A stretch of DNA of 64,000 nt from Teichococcus vastitatis (GTDB lineage Bacteria; Pseudomonadota; Alphaproteobacteria; Acetobacterales; Acetobacteraceae), in the NCBI RefSeq assembly GCF_003604215.1, contig NZ_QXGS01000002.1:124001-188000 (forward strand), written 5' to 3'. Shown piece after piece: positions 38,430 through 47,592 of the stretch. Numbering within the stretch: position 1 is the stretch's first letter; the number at the start of each line of letters is the position of its first letter. The translations under genes were made by a program, and so were the position numbers. The notes beneath the pieces were generated by a model. That model made no database searches. It saw only the letters and a list, made by a program, of their open reading frames with translations, and was not told the DNA's origin.

Positions 38430-39515
38430 ATGCACGATCTCTGGTCCTGGCTGGCGGGTGCGGCGTGGCCGCTGTGGCTGTCCCACGGTGTCGATTGGCG
38501 CGAGGGCGCTTTCCACGAGAGCCTCGACCTGGAGAGCCGCCACTGCCCGGTTCCATTCCGGCGCCTGCGCGTCGCCGCGCGCCAGGTCTACAGTTTCAGC
38601 CTGGCGCAGCGGCACGGCCTTCCCCGAGCCGATGAGGCGGTGGAGCTGGGTCTGCGCTTCCTGCGCCGGCACGCGGCGCGGCCCGATGGCGGCTATGCCT
38701 GGCGCTTCAGCCTGGACAACCAGGTGATCGATGACCGGCGCGACCTGTACGACCACGCCTTCGTGCTGCTGGCCCTGTCCACCGCCGCCACGGTGCAGCC
38801 GGGCACGGAACTGCGGGACGCCGCCCTGGCGCTGGACGATTTCATCGAGCACCACCTGACCCATGCCGAGGGCGGCTATCTCGAATCCCTGCCGCCCGAC
38901 CTGCCGCGCCGGCAGAACCCGCACATGCACCTGCTGGAAGCACGCCTCGCCGCCGCCGCCAGCTTCGGCGACCAGCGCTTCCTCGACGCAGCCGGCCGCC
39001 TCGTGGCGCTGTTCCGCACCCGGTTGTTTCAGCCGGGCAGCGGCACCCTGGCCGAGTTCTTCACGGATGATCTGCGCCCGATGGACGATCCGCACCCGGC
39101 AGAGCCGGGCCATGCCTGCGAATGGATCTGGCTGCTCGACCAGCATGCCCGCCTCGCCGGCGTGCAGGCCGCGCCGGAGGAAGCCGCGGCGCTGCAGCGC
39201 TTCGTCGACGGGTGGGGGCGCGATCCCGGGACCGGCGCGCTGTTCGACGTGGTCGGCAGCGACGGCACGATCCGCTCGGCGGGCGCCCGGCTGTGGCCCC
39301 AGGCCGAGCGGCTGAAATCCGCCGCCCTGCGCCGCCACAACCGGCCGGACGACTTCGCTGAGGCCGGGCGCGTGCTGCACGGCTATCTGCGCCCCGACGG
39401 GCTGTGGCACGAGCGGCGCCTTCCGGATGGCAGCTTCAGCGGGGAGCCTGCCCCGGCCAGCAGCCTGTACCACCTGAGTTGCGCCATCACCGAGGTGCGG
39501 GACCGATGCGGGTAA
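38430..39515 (+). CDS. AGE family sugar epimerase/isomerase
   Basis: 361 residues of the (alpha/alpha)6 barrel N-acylglucosamine 2-epimerase/YihS/cellobiose-epimerase group. Characteristic pieces are RQVYSFSLAQRHG, DLYDHAFVLLALS, RRQNPHMHLLEARLA and HACEWIWLLDQH, which hold the catalytic histidines. The precise substrate (mannose, N-acetylglucosamine or a disaccharide) cannot be read. The ATG at 38430 is used rather than the GTG just before. Its stop lies 10 bases inside trkA, so the three genes epimerase-trkA-trkH look like one operon. Confidence 0.87.
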   Translation: MHDLWSWLAGAAWPLWLSHGVDWREGAFHESLDLESRHCPVPFRRLRVAARQVYSFSLAQRHGLPRADEAVELGLRFLRRHAARPDGGYAWRFSLDNQVIDDRRDLYDHAFVLLALSTAATVQPGTELRDAALALDDFIEHHLTHAEGGYLESLPPDLPRRQNPHMHLLEARLAAAASFGDQRFLDAAGRLVALFRTRLFQPGSGTLAEFFTDDLRPMDDPHPAEPGHACEWIWLLDQHARLAGVQAAPEEAAALQRFVDGWGRDPGTGALFDVVGSDGTIRSAGARLWPQAERLKSAALRRHNRPDDFAEAGRVLHGYLRPDGLWHERRLPDGSFSGEPAPASSLYHLSCAITEVRDRCG

Positions 39516-40924
39516 TCGTCTGCGGCGCCGGCCAGGTCGGCTCCACCATCGCCCGCCACCTGGCACGGGAGGGCAATGATGTCACGGTGATCGACCTCGA
39601 TCCCGCGCAGGCCCGCCGCGCCGATGAAAGCTATGACGTGCGCGGCATGGTGGGCCACGCATCCCATCCCGCGACGCTGCGCGAGGCCGGGGCGCAGGAT
39701 GCCGACCTGCTGGTGGCCGTCACCCGTTCGGACGAGGTGAACATGGTGGCCTGCCAGGTCGCCCATTCCCTGTTCCGGGTGAAGCGGCGCATCGCCCGCC
39801 TGCGTCACCATGGCTATCTGGAGCCGATCTGGCAGGATCTCTACGCCCTGGACCAGATGCCGATCGACGTGATCATCTCGCCCGAGCGGGAGGTGGCGCG
39901 CGGCATCGCCCGCCGCCTGCACACGCCGGGCGCCTTCGACATGGTGCCGCTGGCCGAGGGGCGGGTGCAGCTCCTGGGGCTGAAAGTGGAGGACGGCGCG
40001 CCGGTTGCCGGGCGCTCGGTCGGCGCGCTGCGGCAAGAGGCGGCACGCAGCGGCTTCGTGGTCGTGGCGCTGCTGCGCGAAGACCGCGCCGCGGTACCGG
40101 CCGAGACCGAGCGGCTGCGCGTCGGCGACGATCTCTACGTCATCGCGCAGCCGGCGCTGATGCACCGGATCATGACCGCCTTCGGCCACCGCGACGTGCC
40201 GGCGCGGCGGCTGCTGATCGTGGGCGGCGGCAATGTGGGGCTGCACCTGGCGCGGCGGCTGGCCCAGGAATCGCTCGTGTCCCTGAAGCTGATCGAGCAC
40301 GACCCGCAGCGCGCCGAGGCGATCGCGCGCGAGCTCGGCCCTGATGTGGTGGTGCTGCAGGGCGATGCGCTGGAGCGCGACCTGCTGGAGGAGGCCCATG
40401 TCGGCACCGTCGATACCCTGGTGGCGGTGACCAATGACGATGAAACCAACATCTTCGTTTCCGTGCTGGCCAAGCGGGCGGGCTGCGGCCGCGCCGTGAC
40501 GCTGGTCAACAAGGCATCCTATGAGCCGGTGTTGGACGCGATGGGCATCGACGTGGTGGTGAGCCCTAGCGCCATCACCATTTCCTCCATTCTGCGGCAT
40601 GTGCGCCGCGGCGCCATCACCCAGGTGCACCGGCTGCGCGGCGATTTCGGCGAGGTGCTGGAAGCCGAGGCGCTGGCCGGCTCGCCGCTGGTGGCGGCGC
40701 CGCTCGGCCAGGTCGGCCTGCCGCGCGGCATGCTAGTGGGCGCCGTGCTGCGCGGCAAGGACGCGATCATTCCCGATGCCACCACGCAGGTGCGGCCGGG
40801 CGACCACGTGATCGCCGTGGTGGCGCATGACGCGTTGCGGGCGGCCGAGACGGTGCTCAGCATTCCCGGGCAGGAACTGCCCCAGCGGCCGCCGCAGAAT
40901 CCGATCGAGGCCGATGAAGCCTGA
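39506..40924 (+). CDS. trkA: Trk potassium uptake regulatory subunit TrkA
   Basis: 472 residues with two RCK units. The first Rossmann NAD site is VIVCGAGQVGSTIARHL at the N terminus, the second LLIVGGGNVGLHLARRL near residue 237. Each is followed by a TrkA-C domain. It binds NAD(H) and ATP and gates the TrkH potassium channel at the inner membrane. It overlaps the epimerase gene by 10 bp and trkH by 11 bp. Confidence 0.96.
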   Translation: MRVIVCGAGQVGSTIARHLAREGNDVTVIDLDPAQARRADESYDVRGMVGHASHPATLREAGAQDADLLVAVTRSDEVNMVACQVAHSLFRVKRRIARLRHHGYLEPIWQDLYALDQMPIDVIISPEREVARGIARRLHTPGAFDMVPLAEGRVQLLGLKVEDGAPVAGRSVGALRQEAARSGFVVVALLREDRAAVPAETERLRVGDDLYVIAQPALMHRIMTAFGHRDVPARRLLIVGGGNVGLHLARRLAQESLVSLKLIEHDPQRAEAIARELGPDVVVLQGDALERDLLEEAHVGTVDTLVAVTNDDETNIFVSVLAKRAGCGRAVTLVNKASYEPVLDAMGIDVVVSPSAITISSILRHVRRGAITQVHRLRGDFGEVLEAEALAGSPLVAAPLGQVGLPRGMLVGAVLRGKDAIIPDATTQVRPGDHVIAVVAHDALRAAETVLSIPGQELPQRPPQNPIEADEA

Positions 40925-42416
40925 ACCCATGGCCCGGCGGGCGGCGGCGTCCTGGGCGCCGCCGGCGATGCGGCCGGTGCTGCACCTGTCGGGCTTCATG
41001 CTGCTGGCGCTGAGCGGCTTCATGCTGCTGCCGGCGGCGGTGGACGGGCTGTACGGCAACCCAGACTGGAAGCCGTTCCTGCTCGCCAGCCTCGGCGTCG
41101 CCATTGTCGCCGCGCTGATGGTGCGCGCCACGCGCTGCAACCTCGCCAGCGGGCTGACGCTGCGGCAGGCCTTCGTGCTGACGCCGCTGAGCTGGGCGCT
41201 GACCTCGGCCGCGGCCGCCATTCCGTTCTTCCTGTCGGCGCAGCCGGGCCTCGGCGGCCACCTCACGCACAGCTATTTCGAGGCTGTCTCGGGGCTGACC
41301 ACCACGGGCGCCACGGTGATGTCCGGGCTGGATCACGCGCCGCCCGGCATCCTGCTGTGGCGCTCCCTGCTGCAATGGCTGGGCGGCATCGGCATCATCG
41401 CCACGGTGGTCGCGATCCTCCCGGCGCTCGGCGTCGGCGGCATGCAGCTGTTCCGCACCGAAAGCTCCGACCGGTCGGAGAAGGTGCTGCCGCGCGCGCG
41501 GCAGATCGCCAAGGCCATCACCATCGTCTACGCGACGCTGACCCTGGCCTGCGGCATCGCCTATTTCCTGGCGGGCATGGCGCCGTTCGAGGCGGTGACG
41601 CACGCGCTCAGCACCATTTCCACGGCCGGCTTCTCCACCGCCGACACCTCCCTGGCACGCTGGCAGATCCCGGCGGTGCACTGGATCGCGACCTGCGGCA
41701 TGCTGGCCGGCGCGCTGCCCTTCGTGTTGTACGTGCGCGCGCTGCGGGGCGACTGGGCGCTGTGGCGCGATCCGCAGGTGCGCAGCTTCCTGGGCCTGAT
41801 CCTGGTGGTGTCCGGCCTGCTGGCGCTGTGGCTCTGGGGGCGGGGCCTCTACGGCCCCGAGGCGGCGATCCGCCACGCCATGCTGAGCGTGGTGTCGGTG
41901 GTGACCACCACCGGCTTCGCCTCCTCCGACTACACCACCTGGGGCAATGCGGCGACCGGCCTGTTCTATGGGCTGATGTTTATCGGCGGCTGCACCGGCT
42001 CGACCTCCGGCGGCATGAAGATCTTCCGCTTCGAGGTGGTGGCGCTGATGCTGCGGGCGCATTTCCTGCGCCTGCTGTATCCGCGCGGGGTATTTCCGCG
42101 CGTTTATGGCGGCAAACCGCTGCCGGATGACGTGGTGGGCTCGGTGGTGGTGTTCTTCGCGCTGTATTTCATCTGCTACGGCGCGCTGACCATCGCGCTG
42201 ATGTTGTTTGAGCTGGATTTCCTGACCAGCGCCAGCGCCGCCGTCAGCATGTTGTCCAATGTGGGCCCCGGCCTCGGCACCTCGATCGGGCCGTCCGGCA
42301 ACTACGCCGCCATCCCGGCCGGGGCGAAATGGCTGCTCTGCTTCGCCATGCTGCTCGGCCGGCTTGAGCTGTTCACCGTGCTGATCCTGTTCATGCCGCG
42401 CTTCTGGCGCGGCTGA
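40914..42416 (+). CDS. trkH: Trk potassium uptake channel TrkH
   Basis: 500 residues, four M1-P-M2 repeats. Selectivity-filter glycines appear in SGLTTTGATV, STISTAGFST, SVVTTTGFAS and SMLSNVGPGLG. The conserved GGCTGSTSGGMKIFR precedes the third/fourth repeat. It takes up K+ together with TrkA. The ATG at 40914 overlaps the trkA end; an ATG five codons later is also possible. Confidence 0.96.
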   Translation: MKPEPMARRAAASWAPPAMRPVLHLSGFMLLALSGFMLLPAAVDGLYGNPDWKPFLLASLGVAIVAALMVRATRCNLASGLTLRQAFVLTPLSWALTSAAAAIPFFLSAQPGLGGHLTHSYFEAVSGLTTTGATVMSGLDHAPPGILLWRSLLQWLGGIGIIATVVAILPALGVGGMQLFRTESSDRSEKVLPRARQIAKAITIVYATLTLACGIAYFLAGMAPFEAVTHALSTISTAGFSTADTSLARWQIPAVHWIATCGMLAGALPFVLYVRALRGDWALWRDPQVRSFLGLILVVSGLLALWLWGRGLYGPEAAIRHAMLSVVSVVTTTGFASSDYTTWGNAATGLFYGLMFIGGCTGSTSGGMKIFRFEVVALMLRAHFLRLLYPRGVFPRVYGGKPLPDDVVGSVVVFFALYFICYGALTIALMLFELDFLTSASAAVSMLSNVGPGLGTSIGPSGNYAAIPAGAKWLLCFAMLLGRLELFTVLILFMPRFWRG

Positions 42417-42446
42417 TCCCTCCTTTGCCATCCCGGCACCGGGCCT

Positions 42447-42623
42447 TCAGTGGGTCAGCAGCGCCGCGCCGCCCCAGGACAGGCCGATCATCGCCACCAC
42501 CACGAGGCAGGCGGCCAGTCCGGGAAAGCGCGGGGCCCGGTTCAGCAGCATGGCCACCAGCGAGGCGCTGAGCGCGAATAACAGCAGCACCAGCAGGAAA
42601 GCCACCAACACCGGGTTGGTCAC
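42447..42623 (-). CDS. Small two-helix membrane protein
   Basis: 58 residues, below the usual gene-finder cut-off. GTG start, VTNPVLVAFLLVLLLFALSASL, then ALNR-like break and LAACLVVVAMIGLSWGGAALLTH: two membrane helices of about 20 residues with a short basic loop (NRAPRFPG). The GTG overlaps the stop of the upstream small gene in GTGA. No family recognised. The coupling and the clean hydrophobic pattern are the reasons to call it. Confidence 0.55.
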   Translation of the reverse strand: MTNPVLVAFLLVLLLFALSASLVAMLLNRAPRFPGLAACLVVVAMIGLSWGGAALLTH

Positions 42624-42793
42624 CGGCCGGCGTCCGGCTCGCGCGGATCGGCGGCGTCGGCCGGCGGGGCCACCGCCTGCTCGGCCTTGTCCGGCAGCGG
42701 GGTGGCGTCGGCTTGGCGCGGCGAGGGCGGCATGGCGGCCAGCCAGCTCATCAGGGCCAGGGGCCAGAGCCGGGAAACGGCCGTATCCGTCAT
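42620..42793 (-). CDS. Small exported or anchored protein
   Basis: 57 residues. A hydrophobic N terminus (RLWPLALMSWLAAMPPSPRQA) could be a signal peptide with cleavage near residue 21-24, followed by a short Ala/Asp/Pro-rich tail (LPDKAEQAVAPPADAADPRE). A good Shine-Dalgarno (AAGGAGGTCATC before the ATG) supports the start at 42793. It is coupled to the small membrane protein gene downstream and is divergent from hrcA. No family recognised. Confidence 0.5.
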   Translation of the reverse strand: MTDTAVSRLWPLALMSWLAAMPPSPRQADATPLPDKAEQAVAPPADAADPREPDAGR

Positions 42794-42906
42794 GATGACC
42801 TCCTTGCCTGCTGGTGCCGTCGCGAAAGGCGGAGCTGCATGCCCGCTTGTCTCGGCGTCACGGCAACCCAATAAGCATGAGATGCAACCGCTTCATGGCC
42901 AGGATG

Positions 42907-42921
42907 TGTCACAGCGTGACA
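42907..42921. promoter_or_regulatory. Perfect palindrome in the hrcA upstream region
   Basis: TGTCAC-AGC-GTGACA, a 6-bp perfect dyad, centred 87 bp before the hrcA start and 121 bp before the divergent small gene. It is not a CIRCE element (TTAGCACTC-N9-GAGTGCTAA). It resembles operator half-sites of dimeric regulators; the binder is unknown. Confidence 0.4.
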
Positions 42922-43000
42922 TGATGCCGCCAAAGCGTCGTCTGGGCCATCAAGCCCTGGTGAGGTCGTGGCGCCACGCCCCTGCCGTCGCAGCGAGGAG

Positions 43001-44092
43001 ATGAACCGCGTGCCGAGAGCCCCGACTCCCTTGTTCTCCGGCCAGCGTGCGGAGCTGCCGCGCCTGTCCGGCCTGAACAACCGGGCAGCGGCGATCCTGC
43101 GCGAGGTGGTGGAACTCTATGTCCAGACCGGAGAGCCGGTGGGCTCCCGCACCCTGTCCCGCCGCCTGCCGCTGGCGCTGTCGCCGGCCACCATCCGCAA
43201 CGCCATGGCGGATCTGGAGGAAGCCGGGCTGCTCTACGCCCCGCACACCTCGGCCGGCCGGCTGCCCACCGAGCAGGGACTGCGCCTGTTCGTCGACGGC
43301 CTGCTGGAATTCGGCGACCTGTCGGACGAGGACCGCGAGAACATCGCCGCCCGCTGCGCCGCCGCCGGCCGCTCCATGGAGGAAACTCTGTCGGAAGCCG
43401 GGCAGATGCTCTCCGGCCTGGCCGGTGCCGCCGGCCTCGTGGTGGCGCCGAAGACCGAGGCGCCGGTGAAGCACATCGAGTTCGTGGCATTGTCGCCCGG
43501 CCGCGCCCTGGTGGTGCTGGTGAACGCCCATGGCCAGGTGGAGAACCGCGTCATCGAGGTGCCAGCCGGGCTGCCGCCTTCCGCCTTCTCCCAGGCCTCC
43601 AACTATCTCAACGCCCGCCTGTCCGGCCGCACGCTGGAGGAAACCCGCGGCGCCGTGGCCGAGGAAATCCAGGCCAACCGCTCCGCGCTCGACGAGCTGA
43701 CCGGACAGATGGTGGAGTCGGGGCTGGCCACCTGGTCGGGCGGCGGCGGCGGCTCGCTGATCCTGCGTGGCCAGTCGAAGCTGCTGGAGAACATCGACGA
43801 GATCGCCCGGCTGCAGGAGATCCAGGCGCTGTTCGAGCGGCTGGAGGCGCAGGAAACCATGCTGCGCCTGCTGGAGCTGGCGCAGCGCGGCCAGGGCGTG
43901 CAGATCTTCATCGGCGCCGAGTCGGGGCTGTTCAACAGTGCTGGCCTGTCCATGGTGGTCTCGCCCTTCCGCGACCGGAAGGAGCAGATCGTGGGCGCCC
44001 TCGGCGTGATCGGCCCGACCCGGATCAATTATGGACGGGTGATCCCGGTGGTGGACTACACCGCCCGGGTGATCGGCAAGATGCTGGGATGA
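43001..44092 (+). CDS. hrcA: Heat-inducible transcription repressor HrcA
   Basis: 363 residues. N-terminal winged helix: LNNRAAAILREVVELYVQTGEPVGSRTL in overlapping order, then LSPATIRNAMADLEEAGLL and PHTSAGRLPTEQG, the invariant HrcA segment. The GAF-like and dimerisation parts follow (ENRVIEVPAGLP; LSMVVSPFRDRKEQIVGALGVIGPTRINYGRVIP in overlapping order). It represses groE/dnaK-type operons through CIRCE. The start at 43001 follows GCGAGGAG. grpE, the usual next gene, is replaced by a racemase. Confidence 0.95.
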   Translation: MNRVPRAPTPLFSGQRAELPRLSGLNNRAAAILREVVELYVQTGEPVGSRTLSRRLPLALSPATIRNAMADLEEAGLLYAPHTSAGRLPTEQGLRLFVDGLLEFGDLSDEDRENIAARCAAAGRSMEETLSEAGQMLSGLAGAAGLVVAPKTEAPVKHIEFVALSPGRALVVLVNAHGQVENRVIEVPAGLPPSAFSQASNYLNARLSGRTLEETRGAVAEEIQANRSALDELTGQMVESGLATWSGGGGGSLILRGQSKLLENIDEIARLQEIQALFERLEAQETMLRLLELAQRGQGVQIFIGAESGLFNSAGLSMVVSPFRDRKEQIVGALGVIGPTRINYGRVIPVVDYTARVIGKMLG

Positions 44093-44799
44093 ACGCCGCC
44101 ATGCCGCAGAAGGTGATCGGGCTGCTGGGCGGCATGAGCTGGGAAAGCTCGGCCGAATATTATCGCATCATCAACCGCTTGGTGCGGGACCGGCTGGGCG
44201 GCCTGCATTCCGCCCGCTGCCTGATGTGGTCCTTTGACTTCGCCGAGGTCGAGGCGCTGCAGCATCGCGGCGACTGGGAGGGCGCCACCGCGCTGATGAT
44301 CGAGGCGGCGCGGCGCCTGGAGCGCGGCGGCGCCGATTTCATCGTGATCTGCACCAACACCATGCACCGTATGGCCGAGGCCGTGCAGGCGGCGATCGGC
44401 ATTCCCATCCTGCACATCGCCGACCCGACGGCGGAGCGCATCCGCGCCGCGGGGATCGGCCGCATCGGACTGCTCGGCACCGCCTTCACCATGGAGGGCG
44501 AGTTCTACAGGGGCCGCCTCGTCGACCGGCACGGGCTGGAGGTACTGGTGCCGGAGGCGGCCGACCGCGCCACCGTCCACCGCATCATCTATGACGAGCT
44601 GGTGCAGGGCCGGATCGAGCCGGCCTCGCGCGAGGAATACCGCCAGGTGATCGCGCGGCTGGTGGCGCGCGGCGCCGGGGCGGTGATCCTCGGCTGCACC
44701 GAGATCATGCTGCTGGTCCGCCCGTCCGACAGCGCCGTGCCGCTGTTCGACACCACGCTGATCCATGCCGAGGCGGCGGTGGAGCAAGCCCTGGCCTAG
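44089..44799 (+). CDS. Aspartate/glutamate racemase family protein
   Basis: 236 residues: IGLLGGMSWESSAEYYR at the N terminus (family GGMSWxS), first catalytic cysteine in VICTNTMHRM and second in LGCTEIMLLV, both present, so the enzyme should be active. It probably racemises aspartate, or a related amino acid, in a PLP-independent two-base mechanism. The ATG overlaps the hrcA stop (ATGA). The stop TAG overlaps the convergent DUF808 stop within a CTAG. Confidence 0.93.
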   Translation: MNAAMPQKVIGLLGGMSWESSAEYYRIINRLVRDRLGGLHSARCLMWSFDFAEVEALQHRGDWEGATALMIEAARRLERGGADFIVICTNTMHRMAEAVQAAIGIPILHIADPTAERIRAAGIGRIGLLGTAFTMEGEFYRGRLVDRHGLEVLVPEAADRATVHRIIYDELVQGRIEPASREEYRQVIARLVARGAGAVILGCTEIMLLVRPSDSAVPLFDTTLIHAEAAVEQALA

Positions 44800-45839
44800 C
44801 CCGGCCCGGCCGGCCGCAGGCGGTTGAACAGCGGCGCGACCACGAACTGCACCAGCGGGATCAGCAGCGCCCCCACGGCGAGCCCCACTACGCCGGCGGC
44901 GGCGGCGCCCGCCAGCCAGCCCGCCGCGCCGGCCAGGGCATGCGGCACCGCCTCGACGGCGGATTCGGAGATGCCTTCCGCCAGATGCGCCGGCGCGGCG
45001 AGGCCGAAGCCTTCCAGCCCGTGCAGGATGATGCCGCCGCCCACCCACACCATCGCGGCGGTGCCGACCACCGCCAGGATGCGCAGGAACCAGGGCATGA
45101 AGCGCACCAGGCCGCGCCCGAGCAGTTGCGTGGCCGGCGCCAGGGCGCGGTCCAGCCCGCCCGGCGGCCCGGCGCTCCGCCGCAGGCCCAGCAGGCTGGA
45201 GGCCGGCGCCGGGTTGGCGGCCAGCGAGACGCCGACATCGTCCGCCTTCACGATCAGCCCGACCCCGCCATACACCAGCGCCGTCAGCCCCAGCCCCACC
45301 AGCGCCAGGATCAGCGCCCGCAGCCAGACCGGGCCCACGGCCAGGGTGGACAGCGTCAGCGCCATGATCTCGGCCGACAGGATGAAGTCGGTCTTGATGG
45401 CGCTGTTGACCTTCTGGTCCTCCAGCAGCCGGGCATCAGCGCGGGAGGGCGCGGCCGCCTTCTCGTGATGCTCGGCGGCCTGCGGGCTGAGGGCGTGGAG
45501 CACCTTTTCCGCCCCCTCGTAGCAGAGAAAGAACCCGCCCAGCATCAGCAGCGGCGTGATGGCCCAGGGAGCGAAGGCGCTCAGCAGCAGGGCGACCGGC
45601 AGTAGGTAGAGCAGCTTGTTCTTCAGCGAGCCGAGCGCGATCTTCCAGACGATCGGCAATTCGCGCTCCGCCGCGAAGCCGGTGACGTAGCGCGGCGTCA
45701 CCGCGGCATCGTCGATCACCACACCGGCCGCCTTGGTGCCGGCACGCGCCGCCTGGCCTGCCACATCATCCAGCGTCGCGGCGGCCACCTTGGCGATCGC
45801 CGCCACATCATCCAGCAGCGCCAGCAAACCCGTCGCCAT
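44796..45839 (-). CDS. DUF808 (YedI-like) membrane protein
   Basis: 347 residues: LLALLDDVAAIAKVAAATLDDVAGQA at the N terminus in overlapping form, GVVIDDAAVTPRYVTG, FLCYEGAEKVLH and KVNSAIKTDFILSAEIMAL, all family signatures, with about eight membrane helices. The function of the family is not established. The ATG at 45839 gives the conserved MATGLLALLDD start. Confidence 0.92.
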   Translation of the reverse strand: MATGLLALLDDVAAIAKVAAATLDDVAGQAARAGTKAAGVVIDDAAVTPRYVTGFAAERELPIVWKIALGSLKNKLLYLLPVALLLSAFAPWAITPLLMLGGFFLCYEGAEKVLHALSPQAAEHHEKAAAPSRADARLLEDQKVNSAIKTDFILSAEIMALTLSTLAVGPVWLRALILALVGLGLTALVYGGVGLIVKADDVGVSLAANPAPASSLLGLRRSAGPPGGLDRALAPATQLLGRGLVRFMPWFLRILAVVGTAAMVWVGGGIILHGLEGFGLAAPAHLAEGISESAVEAVPHALAGAAGWLAGAAAAGVVGLAVGALLIPLVQFVVAPLFNRLRPAGPG

Positions 45840-46129
45840 CCGCTCAGTCCTTTTCGGCAGCCTCGCGCTGCAATGCCGTGCGTCCGGCAGGGTTGCGGCC
45901 GGCGGCCAGCGCCCGGGCGCAGGGCCGCGCCTGCCGGATGCAGGCCGCAATCAGGCACGATCGCGCGGTTGAGGGCGACGGCCGGGGCGTGGCTGCGGCG
46001 ACCGGAAGGCGCGGTGCCGCTGTTCTCACCAGTCCAGGTGCCGGCGCCCGACGGGTGGAACGGCAGGAACAAGGCGGTGGGTCATGGCTTGCGGGCGCGG
46101 GTGGACGCGTCGTGCGCCCCAGCCCCGAC

Positions 46130-46729
46130 CTAGCTTTCGATCGCGCCGTGCTGCCGCAGAAAGCCGAGCAACGGCAGCAGCGGCAGGCCCAGAATGGCGC
46201 TGTGCTCCCCCTGCACGTCGCGGAACAGTTGCACCCCCAGGCCTTCCAGCCGGTAGGCACCCACCGAGGCGCAGACCGCCTCGCCCTCCGCTGCCAGGTA
46301 GCGGTCGAGGAACGCCTCGGAAAATTCGCGCATCACCAGCTTGGGCGTCGCCACGTGCTGCCAGACGCGCCGGCCGCCGCGCCACAGCACCAGTGCGGTG
46401 AACAGCGTATGCGGCTTGCCGCGCAGCGTCAGGAGCTGTGCCCGCGCCGCGGCGGGGTTCTCGGGCTTGTCGAACCACTGGCCATCGCAGACCAGGAGCT
46501 GGTCGGCGCCGATCACCAGCGCTTCCGGATCGCGGCGGGCGATGCGCATCGCCTTGGCCTCGGCCAGCAGGATGGCGGCATCGGCGGCGGATAATTCCTC
46601 GGCCCGGGCGGATTGCTTCAGCGCTGCCTCGTCCACCGCCGTCGGCAGGGCCTCGAAGGCGAGCCCGGCCGAGCGCAGCAGCGCGGCCCGGGTGGCGGAG
46701 GAGGAAGCCAGCACCAGCCGCATGCTCAC
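46130..46729 (-). CDS. maf: Maf family nucleoside triphosphate pyrophosphatase
   Basis: 199 residues. [18 protein letters not shown] at the start, the catalytic [32 protein letters not shown] and [31 protein letters not shown] in overlapping order. It hydrolyses non-canonical or damaged NTPs in the cytoplasm. Start is either a GTG at 46729 (overlap GTGA with ppsR) or the ATG at 46723. ppsR-maf is the order found next to the Caulobacter origin. Confidence 0.93.
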   Translation of the reverse strand: MSMRLVLASSSATRAALLRSAGLAFEALPTAVDEAALKQSARAEELSAADAAILLAEAKAMRIARRDPEALVIGADQLLVCDGQWFDKPENPAAARAQLLTLRGKPHTLFTALVLWRGGRRVWQHVATPKLVMREFSEAFLDRYLAAEGEAVCASVGAYRLEGLGVQLFRDVQGEHSAILGLPLLPLLGFLRQHGAIES

Positions 46730-47592
46730 GCGCCGATCATTCCGGGCTTCGGGCCGTGCTGGGCGCGCCGGGCATGCCAGGCCTCCATCAGCTGCAGCAC
46801 CGTGGCCGCGGTTTCCTCGATGGAGCGGCGGGTGACGTCGATCACCGGCCAGCCATGGCTGGTGCAGAGACGGCGCGCCGCCTGGATCTCGGCCTTTACC
46901 GCCTCGAAATCTACGTAATCATTGGTGTCCTGGCGAACGCCGCCGGCGCCGATGATCTTCAGCCGGTGCCGGCGAATATCAATCAGCGCCGTGGTGTCGA
47001 TGGTCAGGCCAATCACCGGACAGGGCGGGTTCTCCAGCTCGGCCGGCAGCGGCGAGGTCGGCACGATAGGCACGTTGGCCGCCTTGATGCCGCGATTCGC
47101 CAGGTAGAAGCAGGTCGGCGTCTTGGAGGAGCGCGAGACGCCCACCAGAACGCAATCCGCTTCCTCGATACCTGCGACGCCCTGGCCGTCATCATGCGCC
47201 AGCACGTAGTGCATGGCGTCGATGCGGCGGAAGTAATCGGCGTCCAGCACGTATTGGGCGGCGCGCTTCTCCTTGGCTTCCTGGCCGAGCTGCGCCTGCA
47301 GCAGGTTCATTACCGGGTCCAGCACCGACAGGCAGGGCACGCCGATCTGCTGGCACACCCCTTCCAGGGCGTGGCGCAGGGAGCGGTCCACGAGGGTGAA
47401 CATCACCGGCCCGGGCTCGGCCTTGATGCCTTCCAGCACCTGCTCCAGCTGCAGGTGGGAACGCACCAGGGACCAGCGGTGGTGCACCACATGCGGATCG
47501 GAGAACCGCGCCAGGGTGGCCCGGGCAATGGAATTCAGCGTCTCCCCGGTGCTGTCGGAAACCAGGTGCAGGTTGAACATGCGGTTCGGCAT
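46726..47592 (-). CDS. ppsR: PEP synthase / pyruvate phosphate dikinase regulatory protein (DUF299, RP001 family)
   Basis: 288 residues. [15 protein letters not shown] is the family N terminus; [19 protein letters not shown] contains the P-loop-like nucleotide site; the C-terminal [20 protein letters not shown] closes it. It is a bifunctional Ser/Thr kinase and phosphorylase acting on PEP synthase or pyruvate phosphate dikinase. I start at the ATG at 47592; MFNL is four codons inside. It is divergent from hemE across the origin-like region, and its orthologue is known as RP001 in Rickettsia. Confidence 0.94.
   Translation of the reverse strand: MPNRMFNLHLVSDSTGETLNSIARATLARFSDPHVVHHRWSLVRSHLQLEQVLEGIKAEPGPVMFTLVDRSLRHALEGVCQQIGVPCLSVLDPVMNLLQAQLGQEAKEKRAAQYVLDADYFRRIDAMHYVLAHDDGQGVAGIEEADCVLVGVSRSSKTPTCFYLANRGIKAANVPIVPTSPLPAELENPPCPVIGLTIDTTALIDIRRHRLKIIGAGGVRQDTNDYVDFEAVKAEIQAARRLCTSHGWPVIDVTRRSIEETAATVLQLMEAWHARRAQHGPKPGMIGA

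Noticed and set aside
42800-43000. CIRCE element expected before hrcA
   Set aside because: No TTAGCACTC-N9-GAGTGCTAA or close variant; only the TGTCAC dyad is found.
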